Source of the DNA: Histoplasma ohiense
Taxonomy: Eukaryota > Ascomycota > Eurotiomycetes > Onygenales > Ajellomycetaceae
DNA: 64,000 bases
NCBI GenBank assembly: GCA_017607445.1
Contig: JAEVHH010000002.1
Span: 2,347,501-2,411,500 of the forward strand
Reading direction: 5' to 3'
A program made the position numbers and the translations under genes. Below, piece by piece: positions 25,840-36,319 of this stretch (positions are counted from its first letter, which is position 1; each line of letters starts with the position of its first letter). The notes beneath the pieces were generated by a model. It made no database searches, was not told the DNA's origin, and saw nothing but the letters and a program-made list of their open reading frames with translations.

Positions 25840-27385
25840 GCTGGTTACCGCTGGTAACCCAACCAGACAAAGTCCTAAACATACAGGAGGCATTTCGTGA
25901 GGTGGATCAGATCGACTGGGCAGCCGACCACCACAAGTACGTCACCGATCCATGGCTGGCTATGACAGATATCTGGGACCAATGGGTAAGGAAATGCAAA
26001 ATGCAGTTGAGAGGTGGATTCCGAACAAGGACGAGTGGGAGGAAATTCCTCTTTGGGATACATTGAAACTCGTAATTGCGCAGTTCTCGAGTCAGTTTAC
26101 GGTAGGGGAGCCGCTTTGTAAGTGGTTATTCTTCGCTCTAGACGTATACTTCACTTGGATTTCATCGGGATCGTATCTATTTATTGATAAGTGACGATAT
26201 ATTAATATCAAAGCACAGGCAGGGATGAAGAATATCTCCGCGCCTCCTCTAAATTCGTGGATCTCTTTGCAACAAACGTGGGCTTGGTCCCCTTCATACC
26301 TGTACCGCTCCGCCCTGTCCTGTGCCCGATACTGTACCTTCCATTCCGTTTAAACTACTGGAAGCTGGAAAGGATTTTGAAACCGGTGATAAAGGGGCGT
26401 TCGGATCGCTTTTTTGAAACATCAGCACTCTGAAACGATAAAAAGCGAGCGGCATCACGGCATAGACAATGGCCAAAATGAGCCCGAGGACTTACTCCAA
26501 TTAATGCTCGGTTTCGCTCAAAGCGATCGCTCTTAAGAGGATTTACACGACCTCCACGGCCTTGCCTGCCGGATCTGCATCAATAACCTGGGTTCCTTCC
26601 ATCAGACAACTGCAACTGCGACAAACCTAATCTTCAACATCATCGCATCCGACAAAGAATTCAACACAATCGCATTACTCCGGGGGGAGATCGAATCTGT
26701 GCTTCCAAGGGAATAATACTATACTGTCCCATCTCCTGCTACCGAGCTAGCTGAAAACGAAGAGAAAACAGGCGGCTGGTCAAAAGCTTCCGTCGCTAAA
26801 TTGGTGTTGATGGACAGCGTGATGCGCGAAACGGTACGAACGCACAGCTTTGTACAGTACATCGCTCCATCACGCGCTCTGTGATGGCCGATAATGTCCA
26901 TTCCCCCACTATAGAGAGCGAAGCTGGTAGCGGCGAAGCCAGCACCATCAGCGGCCCCCCTCCCCAAGGGGGCGATGGTTTCCATCCTCTCGCGCGGCAG
27001 TTACTGCGATCCCGACATCTTCGACGACCCCATGAAGTTCAACCCCTGGCGCTTTGCGCAGCCGAAACGAGACCATAATAGTGAGCAATCTAACGGCACA
27101 GGAGCAACGCCCGCAAGACCAACTTTCACCGTGACATCCGCCAATAATCTTTTTTTCGGCCACGGCCGGCACGCATGTCCAGGCCGCTTTATCGCAGATG
27201 CTGAGACGAAAATGCTCTTGGCGTGCTTGCTCATGAATTATGATGTAGACCTGGTGCCTGTGCCAGGACCTGATGGGAAGGGGGAAGTGGCAGTGCGTCC
27301 TACAAGCCCTTGGGTGTTGGAGGTCATCATGCCGCCGATAGGAGGGAGGATTAGGACGAAGAGAAGAGCATGTGAAAGGGTATGA
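25840..27385 (+). pseudogene. Broken cytochrome P450 monooxygenase
   Basis: Fragments of one microsomal-type P450 lie in order on the plus strand but in different frames. HKYVTDPWLA near 25940 is followed, after a frame change, by GYDRYLGPMGKEMQNAVERW. An apparently intact intron starts at GTAAGT near 26117. Then come EEYLRASSKFVDLFATNVG (26230), the I-helix region NLGSFHQTTATATN (26590) and the K-helix ETVR within LMDSVMRETVRTH (26830). The haem-binding loop FGHGRHACPGRF, with its cysteine, lies near 27170. Stops interrupt it after 26430 and near 26530. The N-terminal membrane anchor is absent, where the piggyBac remnant begins. The pattern resembles fungal P450s of the ent-kaurene-oxidase-like group, but I cannot assign a CYP family. 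It is not functional as written. Confidence 0.85.
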
Positions 27386-27913
27386 AGGGCGGTGATCATT
27401 TTGTTGCGAATTGGCAACATATCATAAGGAATTATTATACTAGGGGGTTGTATTTGTCTTCTAGAAGAAAATTTGGGGCAACCATCTTGCCTATTTTTAC
27501 GTCTCTTGTATTGGTGGGTTTCCCATAATAATATTTTTCCTTTCTTTATGAAGCAAATGTGGGGGGTGGGTGGGGGGGGAAGAGTAAAAAAAACAAATAT
27601 TCTCTCCGGGATGCAATATCTTCAAGTTCGATTGTGTCTACCTCTGTAGAAGCTATCGCAGTTCTTCAAAGCCAGAAGCAGAAACAACTCAAGAGTAGAA
27701 GAACTACAAAGAGTGAGAGCATAATAAAAATAATTAATAATAATAATCAAGAATTTCCCTGTATGAGTTAAGAGAAAAAAAAATAAGTAATCCCACGGCA
27801 GGCAAATGAGGGGAATCACCCTTATAAATTAAAACCTTTCGCATGCAATCAAAAACCCATCCAGAAAGTCTAAAAGGCGAAAAAAGGCAAAATAAGGAAT
27901 ACCTTTAGGGTAG
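27386..27913. other. Short AT-rich spacer
   Basis: Intergenic sequence between the P450 remnant and the 3' end of LDB17. It contains G runs near 27560 and AAT-rich runs near 27720-27750 and nothing I recognise. Confidence 0.6.
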
Positions 27914-30900
27914 TTAACCTCCTTCCTGCACCTTCAGCCTGCCCACTTCATCCTCTATAATTGTAACAGACTCAACGCTTGTGGTATCATGAGCATGCGT
28001 AAGCGTCGTTTCAAGCAACGTAGCCACCACCACTCGCCGCTCATGGTCGCTGACTTCGCTGCACTTCTCATTTTTCTCACTATAATCATTGTTATTTGTG
28101 ATTGTGTTCCCGGTAAGAGGAACAGAGTCGCCGGCCGCCTTTCCGTCAACTACCTGCTGGGACTTCTTGCCTCGCCATCGTCGGGCTTTTGGTGGTTCTG
28201 GCTTTCGGGATGTGACGTGGCAACTCGAGGGAGACAACGACGGGCTTGCCGGAGAGGATGAGAAATGGCTTGAGCAAGGTGACTCGGAAGGTGGATTCAG
28301 TTTTTGAGTGCTGTAAGGGTGGTGATGTTGGGGCAGAGGGGGTGGCTGACGGAGGCGATGATGAATGGCATGCTGGCTGGCACGGCATTTTGGAGGGACG
28401 GAGTGTGAGGATCTGCGTGGTGGGGGAACAGCAGGGGCATGAGGACTCGAGGAGGGATTTGGGGTGCGTGATTTGGGGACGATTATTGCAGGAACTGGGG
28501 GCTCGTGGAGGGCTGATTGGGTTGTCGAGATGCCAGCGGATGTATGTTTCGATGAGTCGGTTGGTAAGGTCGTGGGGGTTACGGATCCAGAGTCTTTGAT
28601 GCTAACTGAACCTTTCCTTTCACGTACAATAGTGCTCACTCCATCCGCAGTCTTTTGTCCTGTAGGCTCGTCTTCTTCCTGCTGCTCACGACGCCCACGC
28701 CAGCGTCTAGCCTTGGGGGGTTCTGGCTTTTGTTTCGGGGGTGGTGGCGGCGCGGGTGGAGCTTTCGAAATGTCCTTCCGACTGGGAACCTTGACACCAG
28801 GCTTCTCTTTGTGGACTGCAACCTCAACAACACTGCCTTCCGAAGAACGAGCAGTTTCTAGGTTCATACCAAGTGCTCTCGCAGGGCTTGTTTTTGGAGG
28901 CGATGACGCTGATTGCGAGAAACGGCGCCCGGTGAGGCTGTGAGGAGAACTTGGCTCTGGAGAGGTGGACGGAGTCATGACGGGTGAAATTGATTCTTCT
29001 ATACATTTTTCTACCGGCGCTTCCGTATTAATTTCCGACTTAGGTTTCTGTTTACATATCTCAGGATCGGCAAGCCAGTCTACCTGGCCACATCGCAACA
29101 CCAACCGTTTCGTTGTATCATCGACGTCGTCGAAATGAAGGATCCTTTCATGTTCCTCTGAATCAAAAGAAAATTGGCCTCTAACAAGAATTCCCAGGAG
29201 TTTTCTGAGCTCATCTCGTTTATAATGAGGTGGATGCCTGAGTTGGGTATGAGCCAATAACGGATAGAGAACACGCAGGTATGTATGACGAAGTGCAGTA
29301 GCGTCCTCCGGGAGGTCCAAAAGGTTTCGAATTAAGATGTCAACAAGTACTCGAAGGTCATTAGTGTAGAAATATTCATAAGTTTGCGGCGTGGTAAAGA
29401 GAAGGTAGAGCAATTTTAAGGTAAGTAGTTGAAGAGAAGTTTCGCCTATAGACTGGCGTTAGAGAGAAGAACGGGAGAAAAGGGGGTTCTGTCATTTGCG
29501 TACTTTCGCGATTAAGGAGAAGGATTATGTTTTCTCCAAATGTTTTATAAGCAGAACCGAACATCGAAAGGACCTTGATGACCTTGTTGGTGAGAGGGAC
29601 TGATGATGATCGTTCAGGTAACGGGTCATGAGCTGAGACCATAAATTGTTCGTTGAGAACCAACTACAAATAAAGGGCATGTATCAGCATTGAATTATGA
29701 ACAGGCTTAATTCGGATGGAGCTCGGGAGAGTGATCTTACTAGAATTTTAATCACAGGATAATGGTAAGGATCGTCGACGTCGCCCGAAAGCTCTTCGAT
29801 AATCTCAAACAAATGCTTCACAAAATCATCATCCACAAGTACTGTGTTCACAAATTAGTGGTACTGCATAATTATCCACAGGGTTCTAACAAAGAGAAGG
29901 ACGCATGTGCAGAGAGGGAAAATATTGAGAGACGCTGTGGGGACGCTACTCAAATTCGAGGGGTTTATCTGAACATTTCTCCCAGTCTCTCACTCACCTA
30001 AATCGCCGATTTTAATCCTTTGAATTCTACACATTTCATACATTAGGTTCATTAACAACCGGTGTAGTCCAGCTCCACCGTCGCCATCAAGATGCTCCGA
30101 AGACTGAATTAGCTCTAGCAAGCGCACAAATGCCCCCTCTTTATTCATCATCTCAAACGTGTGCTCATTTTGTCGGCCATCGAAAAGGAGAAACGAGGCG
30201 GTTACGTAGAGGACGTCTTGGGCATCGTCCTGAAGACACATGGAACAGCCACAACTTCGTCAGTCACAAATATACCGATATTAGAAGAAAAGAGGGAAAA
30301 GGAGAGAAGTCAGCTCAGACCTGTAACAAGCAGTATATGATCTGTCTCCGTATATAATCCGCATTCGCGACGAAGAACTCCGAGGCAAGTAACCTCTCTG
30401 AGCAGTGGGAGATTTCATATTCAGAAGAAAGGAGAGTATCTGCTCATGGACAAGAACATATTAAACTCGTGTTGACAAACCCGGATAGATCATCATATGA
30501 CAGAAGATATCATATTCCTTCCACTAGTGCCCTTATAAGATAAACAACCATTCGTATGGAAAAATGTGCACATACGATACAAGGACACAAACACACCTTT
30601 ATACTGGGTCGTTAATTCCAAATAAGCACGGAGAACATTATCGATCGCAGCGTGAGAGTCGCATGGCATCTGGAAAATGGCATCGAATTCTAGAACGCAA
30701 AATAAAAAAAGAAGTAAACGAGTTAGCTTTGCTCGGATAGAAAGACAGTCTGCAAACTGTGAAAATATATATATAGCCGCAACCAAAGCTTCCCGCAGCT
30801 CAAGCCGAGAACAAAGGAAAGCCAGTTGCTCCAGCTAGTCCCCATATATATATATAGATATATGCTAGGACCAAGCAAACCAGCACATGCAAGAGCAGAC

Positions 30901-31070
30901 ATATCCGCTCGCGGCGCCAACATTCGCAACAACGGCGCCACCCCCGACACCACAGTCGCACACGGGCAGAAGCCAAAAAGGGGAGGGGGAAGAAGGATCT
31001 TGCACCGAAACTAACCATCCCAAAATGACTCCGCATCCTCCAGAGTAGTGTGCGACGCTTCGAGTTCCAT
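27914..31070 (-). CDS. LDB17: Ldb17/SPIN90-family actin and endocytosis regulator
   Basis: Homologue of Ldb17 (SPIN90/Dip1 family), a cortical protein that acts with Arp2/3 at endocytic sites to seed actin filaments. Seven exons on the minus strand join in frame: 31016-31070, 30597-30689, 30321-30439, 29998-30229, 29741-29841, 29504-29663 and 27914-29445, giving 763 residues. The start is [18 protein letters not shown]. An overlapping ATG at 31086 is in another frame and does not continue into the family sequence. The leucine-rich helical domain spans about residues 20-380, with [57 protein letters not shown] and [19 protein letters not shown]. The C-terminal half is Pro/Ser-rich with two ARRWRG boxes and PPPP stretches, likely SH3-binding. 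The 3' end faces the P450 remnant. Confidence 0.9.
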
Positions 31071-31216
31071 CCTTAGACTCTGTCATTGCTTTCGAAGCCG
31101 TGGGTAAATAAATTGTTTATTATAAGTGTTTTTGCCTCGAGTAAACAACGCTCTCGTTTATCCTTCCCACAAGCCGCAACGGCGACTTTTTCGGTGCGCT
31201 TGTTCCCAGCACCGGC

Positions 31217-31615
31217 TTAAAAACGGAGGGGCAAAATAAAAACTGCAGCAGCAGCAACAAAGGCAACAAAAGGAAAAGCCAAATAGAGCAGGCTAAATAA
31301 AGTGGACACGGGATTGGAAAGAGTGACTGGATAATGCGTGAGCCGTATGGGATTGGGAGGCGTGTTTTCGTGGAGGCGGTTGAGATGCAATGAAAGAAAG
31401 CTTGGAGGCGGAGTTGATGGATGAGGATATGGGCTGGTATTGTTGATACGGGAACTGTTTCGCCAGGTCAAAGCCTGGTTGGCGCCGCTACGCAGTGTAT
31501 TATATGTTAAGGGTTTATTTCGGTATTGGCAATACGGTGCCGGTAGAGCCAACCTTCGGCACAAGCTGTGACTAGATATATTCAGTAATGATGATGGCAT
31601 CGCTACAGGGATCAA
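31217..31615 (-). CDS. Possible small membrane protein, 132 codons
   Basis: An open frame between LDB17 and the GH47 gene. The N-terminal part (after MPSSLLNISSHSLCRRLAL) is basic and Ser/Arg-rich like a mitochondrial presequence. The C-terminal 29 residues form one strongly hydrophobic segment (LYLAFPFVAFVAAAAVFIL) followed by a basic end. The start may be the first or second methionine (MIPVA or MPSSLL). I recognise no family. The centre is Pro/Asn-rich and may simply be composition, so this could be a chance frame. Confidence 0.3.
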   Translation of the reverse strand: MIPVAMPSSLLNISSHSLCRRLALPAPYCQYRNKPLTYNTLRSGANQALTWRNSSRINNTSPYPHPSTPPPSFLSLHLNRLHENTPPNPIRLTHYPVTLSNPVSTLFSLLYLAFPFVAFVAAAAVFILPLRF

Positions 31616-31971
31616 ACACGTGGGAATTTATAAACAGATACCAGTCGCTAATGTTCTAACTGCATGTCATTTATACATAGCTAGCATGTTGTTAAATACG
31701 CTGTGTGATCCCAAAGATTAAATATAACACTAACCCAAAAAGTGACATCCAAGAAAATACGAACCAAAAGTATTTAACACACAAGTGGTGAATTAGGGAA
31801 GAAAGGAAAGTGTTAAAACTCGTAGAAATAAAAGCAAAGGAAAGAAAACCGGGATGAGGGTATGCGCCATCTCATAATACGATATACGAAAGTAAGGCCG
31901 GGACACACATCTATATACACCTTCATAAAGGACTGAAAATCGCGATATTTAAGCATTTCGTGACTTTGAAT

Positions 31972-34735
31972 TCAATGCAATGGACGTTTGAGTGGATGTG
32001 CCTCGGTATTCCTATAAGAAGACAAACGAAAGATTAGCAAGGCTTGAAAAAAAAAAAAAAAGAAGCAAAAAGGAGGGGAGGGGGAAGAAATAGCAAACGA
32101 AGGCGGCATCGACTTACAGGATATATTCATCCAAACTAACAAGTTTTGGATCACTGAATAGCAAGTAAGTATATTTTAGTGTTTCCGCAAGCCAAAATGA
32201 CTCCATCTCATTTAGGGGGATGGGAACCCTGCTCGTGACATCCTTAATGGCCGAATTCGCAAGCTCCGTTCTAGTCGCAGCTTCAATGGCTTGGAACATC
32301 TTCCATCCTTTCTGCCTCCAGGAATCATCTCCTGTAATGCGATACATGATGAACACCGACTCGATCGCCTCCGGGCGAAGAATGTATCTAGCTGCCGGGA
32401 TGGTGGATATTCCGGGAGGTAGACGATCTTCCTGAATAGTTAATTGGGCAAATTCTTCATGGGAGAGGAAATCGGAGATATCTCCCTCATTCAGAGGGGA
32501 CGGGCTGGCAGTCGATGCAAGTGAAACAGTGGGTGTTATAGCAGCCTGTGATGGAGCGGATTGCCGCATAGTAGGGACAGGAGTCGAATTGGCGTCACTG
32601 TGCCAGGGTTGCACTGGGTCCGGTAATTGTCGTGCATGCTCCGCAACCGTTTGGTCATGAAACGATTTTCGCTCTGCAAAATACGGGTCTAAAGCATCAT
32701 AGTATCTGGTTTTGTTCCATTCGCATGGTTCCAGAGATTCACAAGGCAGCATCTCAAAAACTTCTGGCATGATACCGGTTGTAGTAGATCCGTATGCCCA
32801 TACACAGCCATTAGTCAGTTTAGTAGCAATGGCCAGGTCGTCTTCAATCCCGAAGAGCTTTGCACCTATAGCAAACAAGCCACCGGCAAAACAGGCCAAG
32901 TGAGTGCCTTCGTATGTATGTTTTAAATCACCCTTTTCAGTTACAGGCTCTGACGTAGTAGCAGACGCAATGAAAAGAACGTCCCTGGCATCCGGTAACA
33001 TTGGTCTGAATAGAAGATATTTCTTGATCGCATTCATAGCCCTCTCGTGCATGGCTTGGTACTGGTCATTGAGACCACCCAACAGAGCGTACTGTTTGGG
33101 TAAGTACTCGTAGACTGAGTCTACAAGACCGCCAATGGTAAATCTATCCGATCGCGAACCGGGTGGGGATGTAAACCCTTGGTCTTCGCAACCATATTCG
33201 ACTATGTGTGTGCTTTCAGCTAAGCGATCGTCATCGGAACTTGCTTTCACCGGAGAAGGTGGCAGAAGTTGCGAATCAGGGTTGACGTCGTAGTTTGCAG
33301 GCTCTGCATCGACCAAAAGAGGATCAATTTCGTCTCGTTTCTGGATTTGTCTCTCTGGCAACCTATTTTCAGGGATTATAGGAGGCGACGCACGAGTAGG
33401 CATGTCCGTAGTCTGATCTACAGGTAGCTCAACCCTTTTGCAACCGGAGGCGTCTAGATGTGTAGGCCAAATCCCGGGTATTTTCGTCTTCTCCTGGAAC
33501 TTTTCAAGCTCGTTGGTAATTCGTGCAACCGCATCATAGTATTTAGCTTCCTCTGTAATCTGTGCCAGACGAGTAAATTCAACTACCAGGGACCCAATCT
33601 CCGCGGTTACGGTTCTAGAGCTTGCACGCTTTTTTCGTGACGCCATTTTCCTACAGAAAAATTCAGCATCAGAGACAGGGAATTCTTCAAAAAGGTTAAA
33701 AAGAGACAAAACATGCTCAACTTACGGCCTCCAGAGATAGTAGGTAACGGGCATTCGATTAGGAGTATCGAATGCACCCATCAGTATCTCTGCAAGTTCG
33801 ACAGCTTTATCGAGTAGAGTCTGATATTTACCGCCGGAGATGTCATAGGCTCCAATGAGGCCCCCTAGGTAGCGAATCACCGTCTCAAAGAGAGGGATAT
33901 CCCGCCTTGGGCTAGTAGCAAAATCAATCTTCTTGACCGCTTCTACGGCCTCTTCAAACTCAGCTTCCATGCCCATAATCCAAAGCGTATCCAAGGCATC
34001 CACCAACGAGGCGCCCCATCCCGAGAATTGATCTCGATATCCACCAGAAACAGGACGCAACTCATCGTGACCCCATGCTTCCGCTTTATACCCCGTCCAG
34101 GAATGGTTGAAGGACGCCTTGATTACGGCAAGCTTCGCCTCGCGATCGGCTTTAGCTGCTGGTGATTCTTCTGGAAATTCGAATTGGATTTTGGGCAGTG
34201 TCTTCGGGGCCCCTTCAGGGAGCCGAATGAGGTTCTCCGGTGGAACAGGGTAATGCTCGGGCTGTTTTTCCCACCGGATTTTGGTCTTGTTGAAGCCATC
34301 AACTTCTACCCTCCCTTGACCAGGAGATTGAAGCTCATCTTCCTCAGGCAGAGGGGAAATTGGTTCCGTCTGCGGATCTGATTTGGTTGGCTCTTGCTGT
34401 GGTGAGTGAGGAACGGGCGATTGACCTGGCGGCGGGTTCGCTACTTGAGTAGCCGCTGGTGTAGGGTTAGATGTAGGAACCGCTGTTGTAGATTCTGGTG
34501 CGAAGCCATGGTCATCCAGATTCCCAGCTAGCGGTGTGGACCGAGGGGGTTCTGCAATAGGACGCGGAGGAGCTGGCAGAGGTGGTGGAAGAGGTTTCTG
34601 CTTTTGTATCCGTGTAGATTCGTTGGAGAAAGTTGAGGGCGTAGATCCATAGAGGATCCGGGAGAAATGAACGAAGGAGACAACGCTGATGACGGCGAAA
34701 ACCACAAATACTCTGTATCGGCGGAAACGAGGCAT
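31972..34735 (-). CDS. GH47 class I alpha-1,2-mannosidase, type II membrane protein
   Basis: Glycoside hydrolase family 47 enzyme that trims alpha-1,2-mannose from N-glycans in the ER or Golgi. Exons on the minus strand are 33726-34735, 32118-33650 and 31972-32011, giving 860 residues. An Arg-rich tail is followed by one membrane anchor (residues 9-28, [16 protein letters not shown] region). A long Pro/Ser/Thr-rich stem runs to about 150. The catalytic domain starts at [19 protein letters not shown] (about 210), with [13 protein letters not shown] (245-255) and [10 protein letters not shown] (283-292). The second exon carries [18 protein letters not shown] and [10 protein letters not shown]. 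The tiny third exon supplies NTEAHPLK, which holds the conserved Ca2+-binding threonine of the family. The protein is longer than the usual 500-600 residues because of the stem and an extra basic and acidic insert after [10 protein letters not shown], so it may be a lineage-specific paralogue. The small last exon would be missed without splicing. Confidence 0.9.
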
Positions 34736-35588
34736 AATGAAAAGAAGGAGCTAGGGTGTTATTTGATTAGGGAGGCGAAGCGTGTGAGGCCGTCCTGCGT
34801 TTCCGCCGTTGAGCTCTTACCACCGAATAGGGATGGAAAAGAACAACTTCCCCCTCCAGCCAATTATTTGCGGGAAAGGCGTGCTAAATACTCACACGAG
34901 GTGGCCTTGGAGGGTTGGAAGGGCTTTCTTTGCAATCCTTGAATTAATAGCTTGTATATCTCTCTTCTCTCTTCTCCCTCTTTATTATAGAAAAACCAAC
35001 TGTAATTATCTCAGCGAGCTCAGACCCTCTATTGGCTCGGTTGCAGCAGCATGACACTAAACTACTTTAGTTATGAGTCATGTGCTCAGGGCAATCCTCG
35101 CCAGAGGGTTTGAGAAGGAACAGTTCATGCTCCTGTGGAGATTATTGAGATTTTCATAGATTCTTCAAATTTCTCAACTTTGACTTTCAATTACACAATA
35201 GTCATATATCTTTGAGATTTGTGAACCACCTTAGATTGTAGCTAAAGAGAAGAAGAATATAAATATATAATTTTTATATTAAAAAAATCAATATTTAATA
35301 TTGATGTATCTTGTTGAAAATGGTCACTTTATTTCTTGTTGAAATCAAGCAAATAGCAAATCCTTCCCGTGTTCAAAAAAAAATGGATTCACTTTGAGGT
35401 GATACTTCATATCTAATAAATGGGAATATGAAAATAAAAATTGATACCATTGTGAGAACATTGATTTCTCTAGGTTCTAAGGTGGTACAGAGATGCTGAA
35501 TAGATGAAGTTGGTTTGCTATCCTCACTCATACACAAGGTATAGAGCAAATCATTCCTGTGTTGCCTAACAAACTGGAACCATTTTTT
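34736..35588. other. AT-rich spacer upstream of the GH47 gene
   Basis: Holds the GH47 promoter region (about 34740-35050) and then strongly AT-rich sequence. A minus-strand frame at 35373-35615 (QLSCEASEKKWFQFVRQHR and onward) looks protein-like over about 45 residues, then runs into hydrophobic low-complexity sequence. I recognise no family in it. Confidence 0.45.
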
Positions 35589-35732
35589 CTCAGATGCTTC
35601 GCAGGATAATTGCACATCATGTGATATGACTATTTTGGGTTAGTTGATTACTTATTTGAGATTAGCTTCTTTAAAAAGTGACTAATCATCAACTCAGTGT
35701 TAAAACAGCAATTATCCTGCGAAGCGTCTGAG
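35589..35732. repeat. 25-bp inverted repeat with 94-bp loop
   Basis: The arm at 35589-35613 and its reverse complement at 35708-35732 differ at one of 25 positions. The pair could form a hairpin or be the ends of a tiny foldback element. No target duplication is visible. It stops 14 bases before the Helitron-like 5' sequence. Confidence 0.85.
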
Positions 35733-35746
35733 CTTGCTGAGATAAA

Positions 35747-35790
35747 ACTGTAACGTGACCTCAAGTGATATCACGTGCACCCATCAAATC
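35747..35790 (+). repeat. Helitron 5'-end-like sequence (plus orientation)
   Basis: Starting at ACTGTAACGTGACCTCA this stretch matches, over about 44 bases, the reverse complement of 59684-59728, the 5' edge of the mutated Helitron. Most differences are C/T or G/A changes at CpG sites in the other copy. It contains a perfect 10-bp palindrome (GTGATATCAC) and shares the following CCCATCAAATC. This orientation would place an element body to the right. Confidence 0.65.
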
Positions 35791-35843
35791 GGGCATGGAT
35801 GGATGGGATTGAACAGCCACTGTTGTATTTGCATGTAATCCCA

Positions 35844-36248
35844 TCAGCAGAAAAAGGTCCAATGATGAAGTGCCTCTGATATATCTGTTTTCTCTGCCAC
35901 AAGAGAATCATCAGACACAGTAATCATGGCAAAGTCAGCTCTTGATTTTGGGCGAGGGTTGTTCCCTCCACCACCTCCTGTCCTTGGCCACTCACACAGA
36001 CGATTTTCACAGCACTTAGATGAGCTAGGGGAACAGTCATTCTTATCACACTCACAATGAAGGCAGCTGCCATTGGCACAGCAGCTTGGTAATTGATCAT
36101 CACATTCATTCTCACCACATGAACATCGGTTGCCTCTATCCAACTTGTTGGCCATGGCTGCAACTGAATTTTGAATGACTAAAGATGGTACATACATAAG
36201 TAGTTCTCCTGCTCTTGATTTGTTTGTTTGTTTGTATTGGTTTAACAT
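35844..36248 (-). CDS. Small cysteine-rich protein with two CxC-CC repeats
   Basis: An open frame of up to 134 codons. A second in-frame ATG at 36155 would give 103 residues and may be the real start, since an acceptor-like CAG lies just before it. The core holds two copies of the same spacing, C-x-C-x4-C-x6-CC-x4-C: CSCGENECDDQLPSCCANGSC and, three residues later, CECDKNDCSPSSSKCCENRLC. That is twelve cysteines in about 45 residues. A Gly-rich linker (TGGGGGNN) and an acidic tail ending HHWTFFC follow. No signal peptide is evident from either start. The cysteine spacing could bind metal or form disulfides; I recognise no family. The sequence keeps its CpG sites, unlike the LINE immediately to the right, so it has escaped the mutation process. 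Confidence 0.5.
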   Translation of the reverse strand: MLNQYKQTNKSRAGELLMYVPSLVIQNSVAAMANKLDRGNRCSCGENECDDQLPSCCANGSCLHCECDKNDCSPSSSKCCENRLCEWPRTGGGGGNNPRPKSRADFAMITVSDDSLVAEKTDISEALHHWTFFC

Positions 36249-36319
36249 CCCGGAGAAAACACGGGCAGTGCCTGTGTTTCAGAAGCCTCCCGAAGAGTAT
36301 GAAGATGTGCTACACTGAA

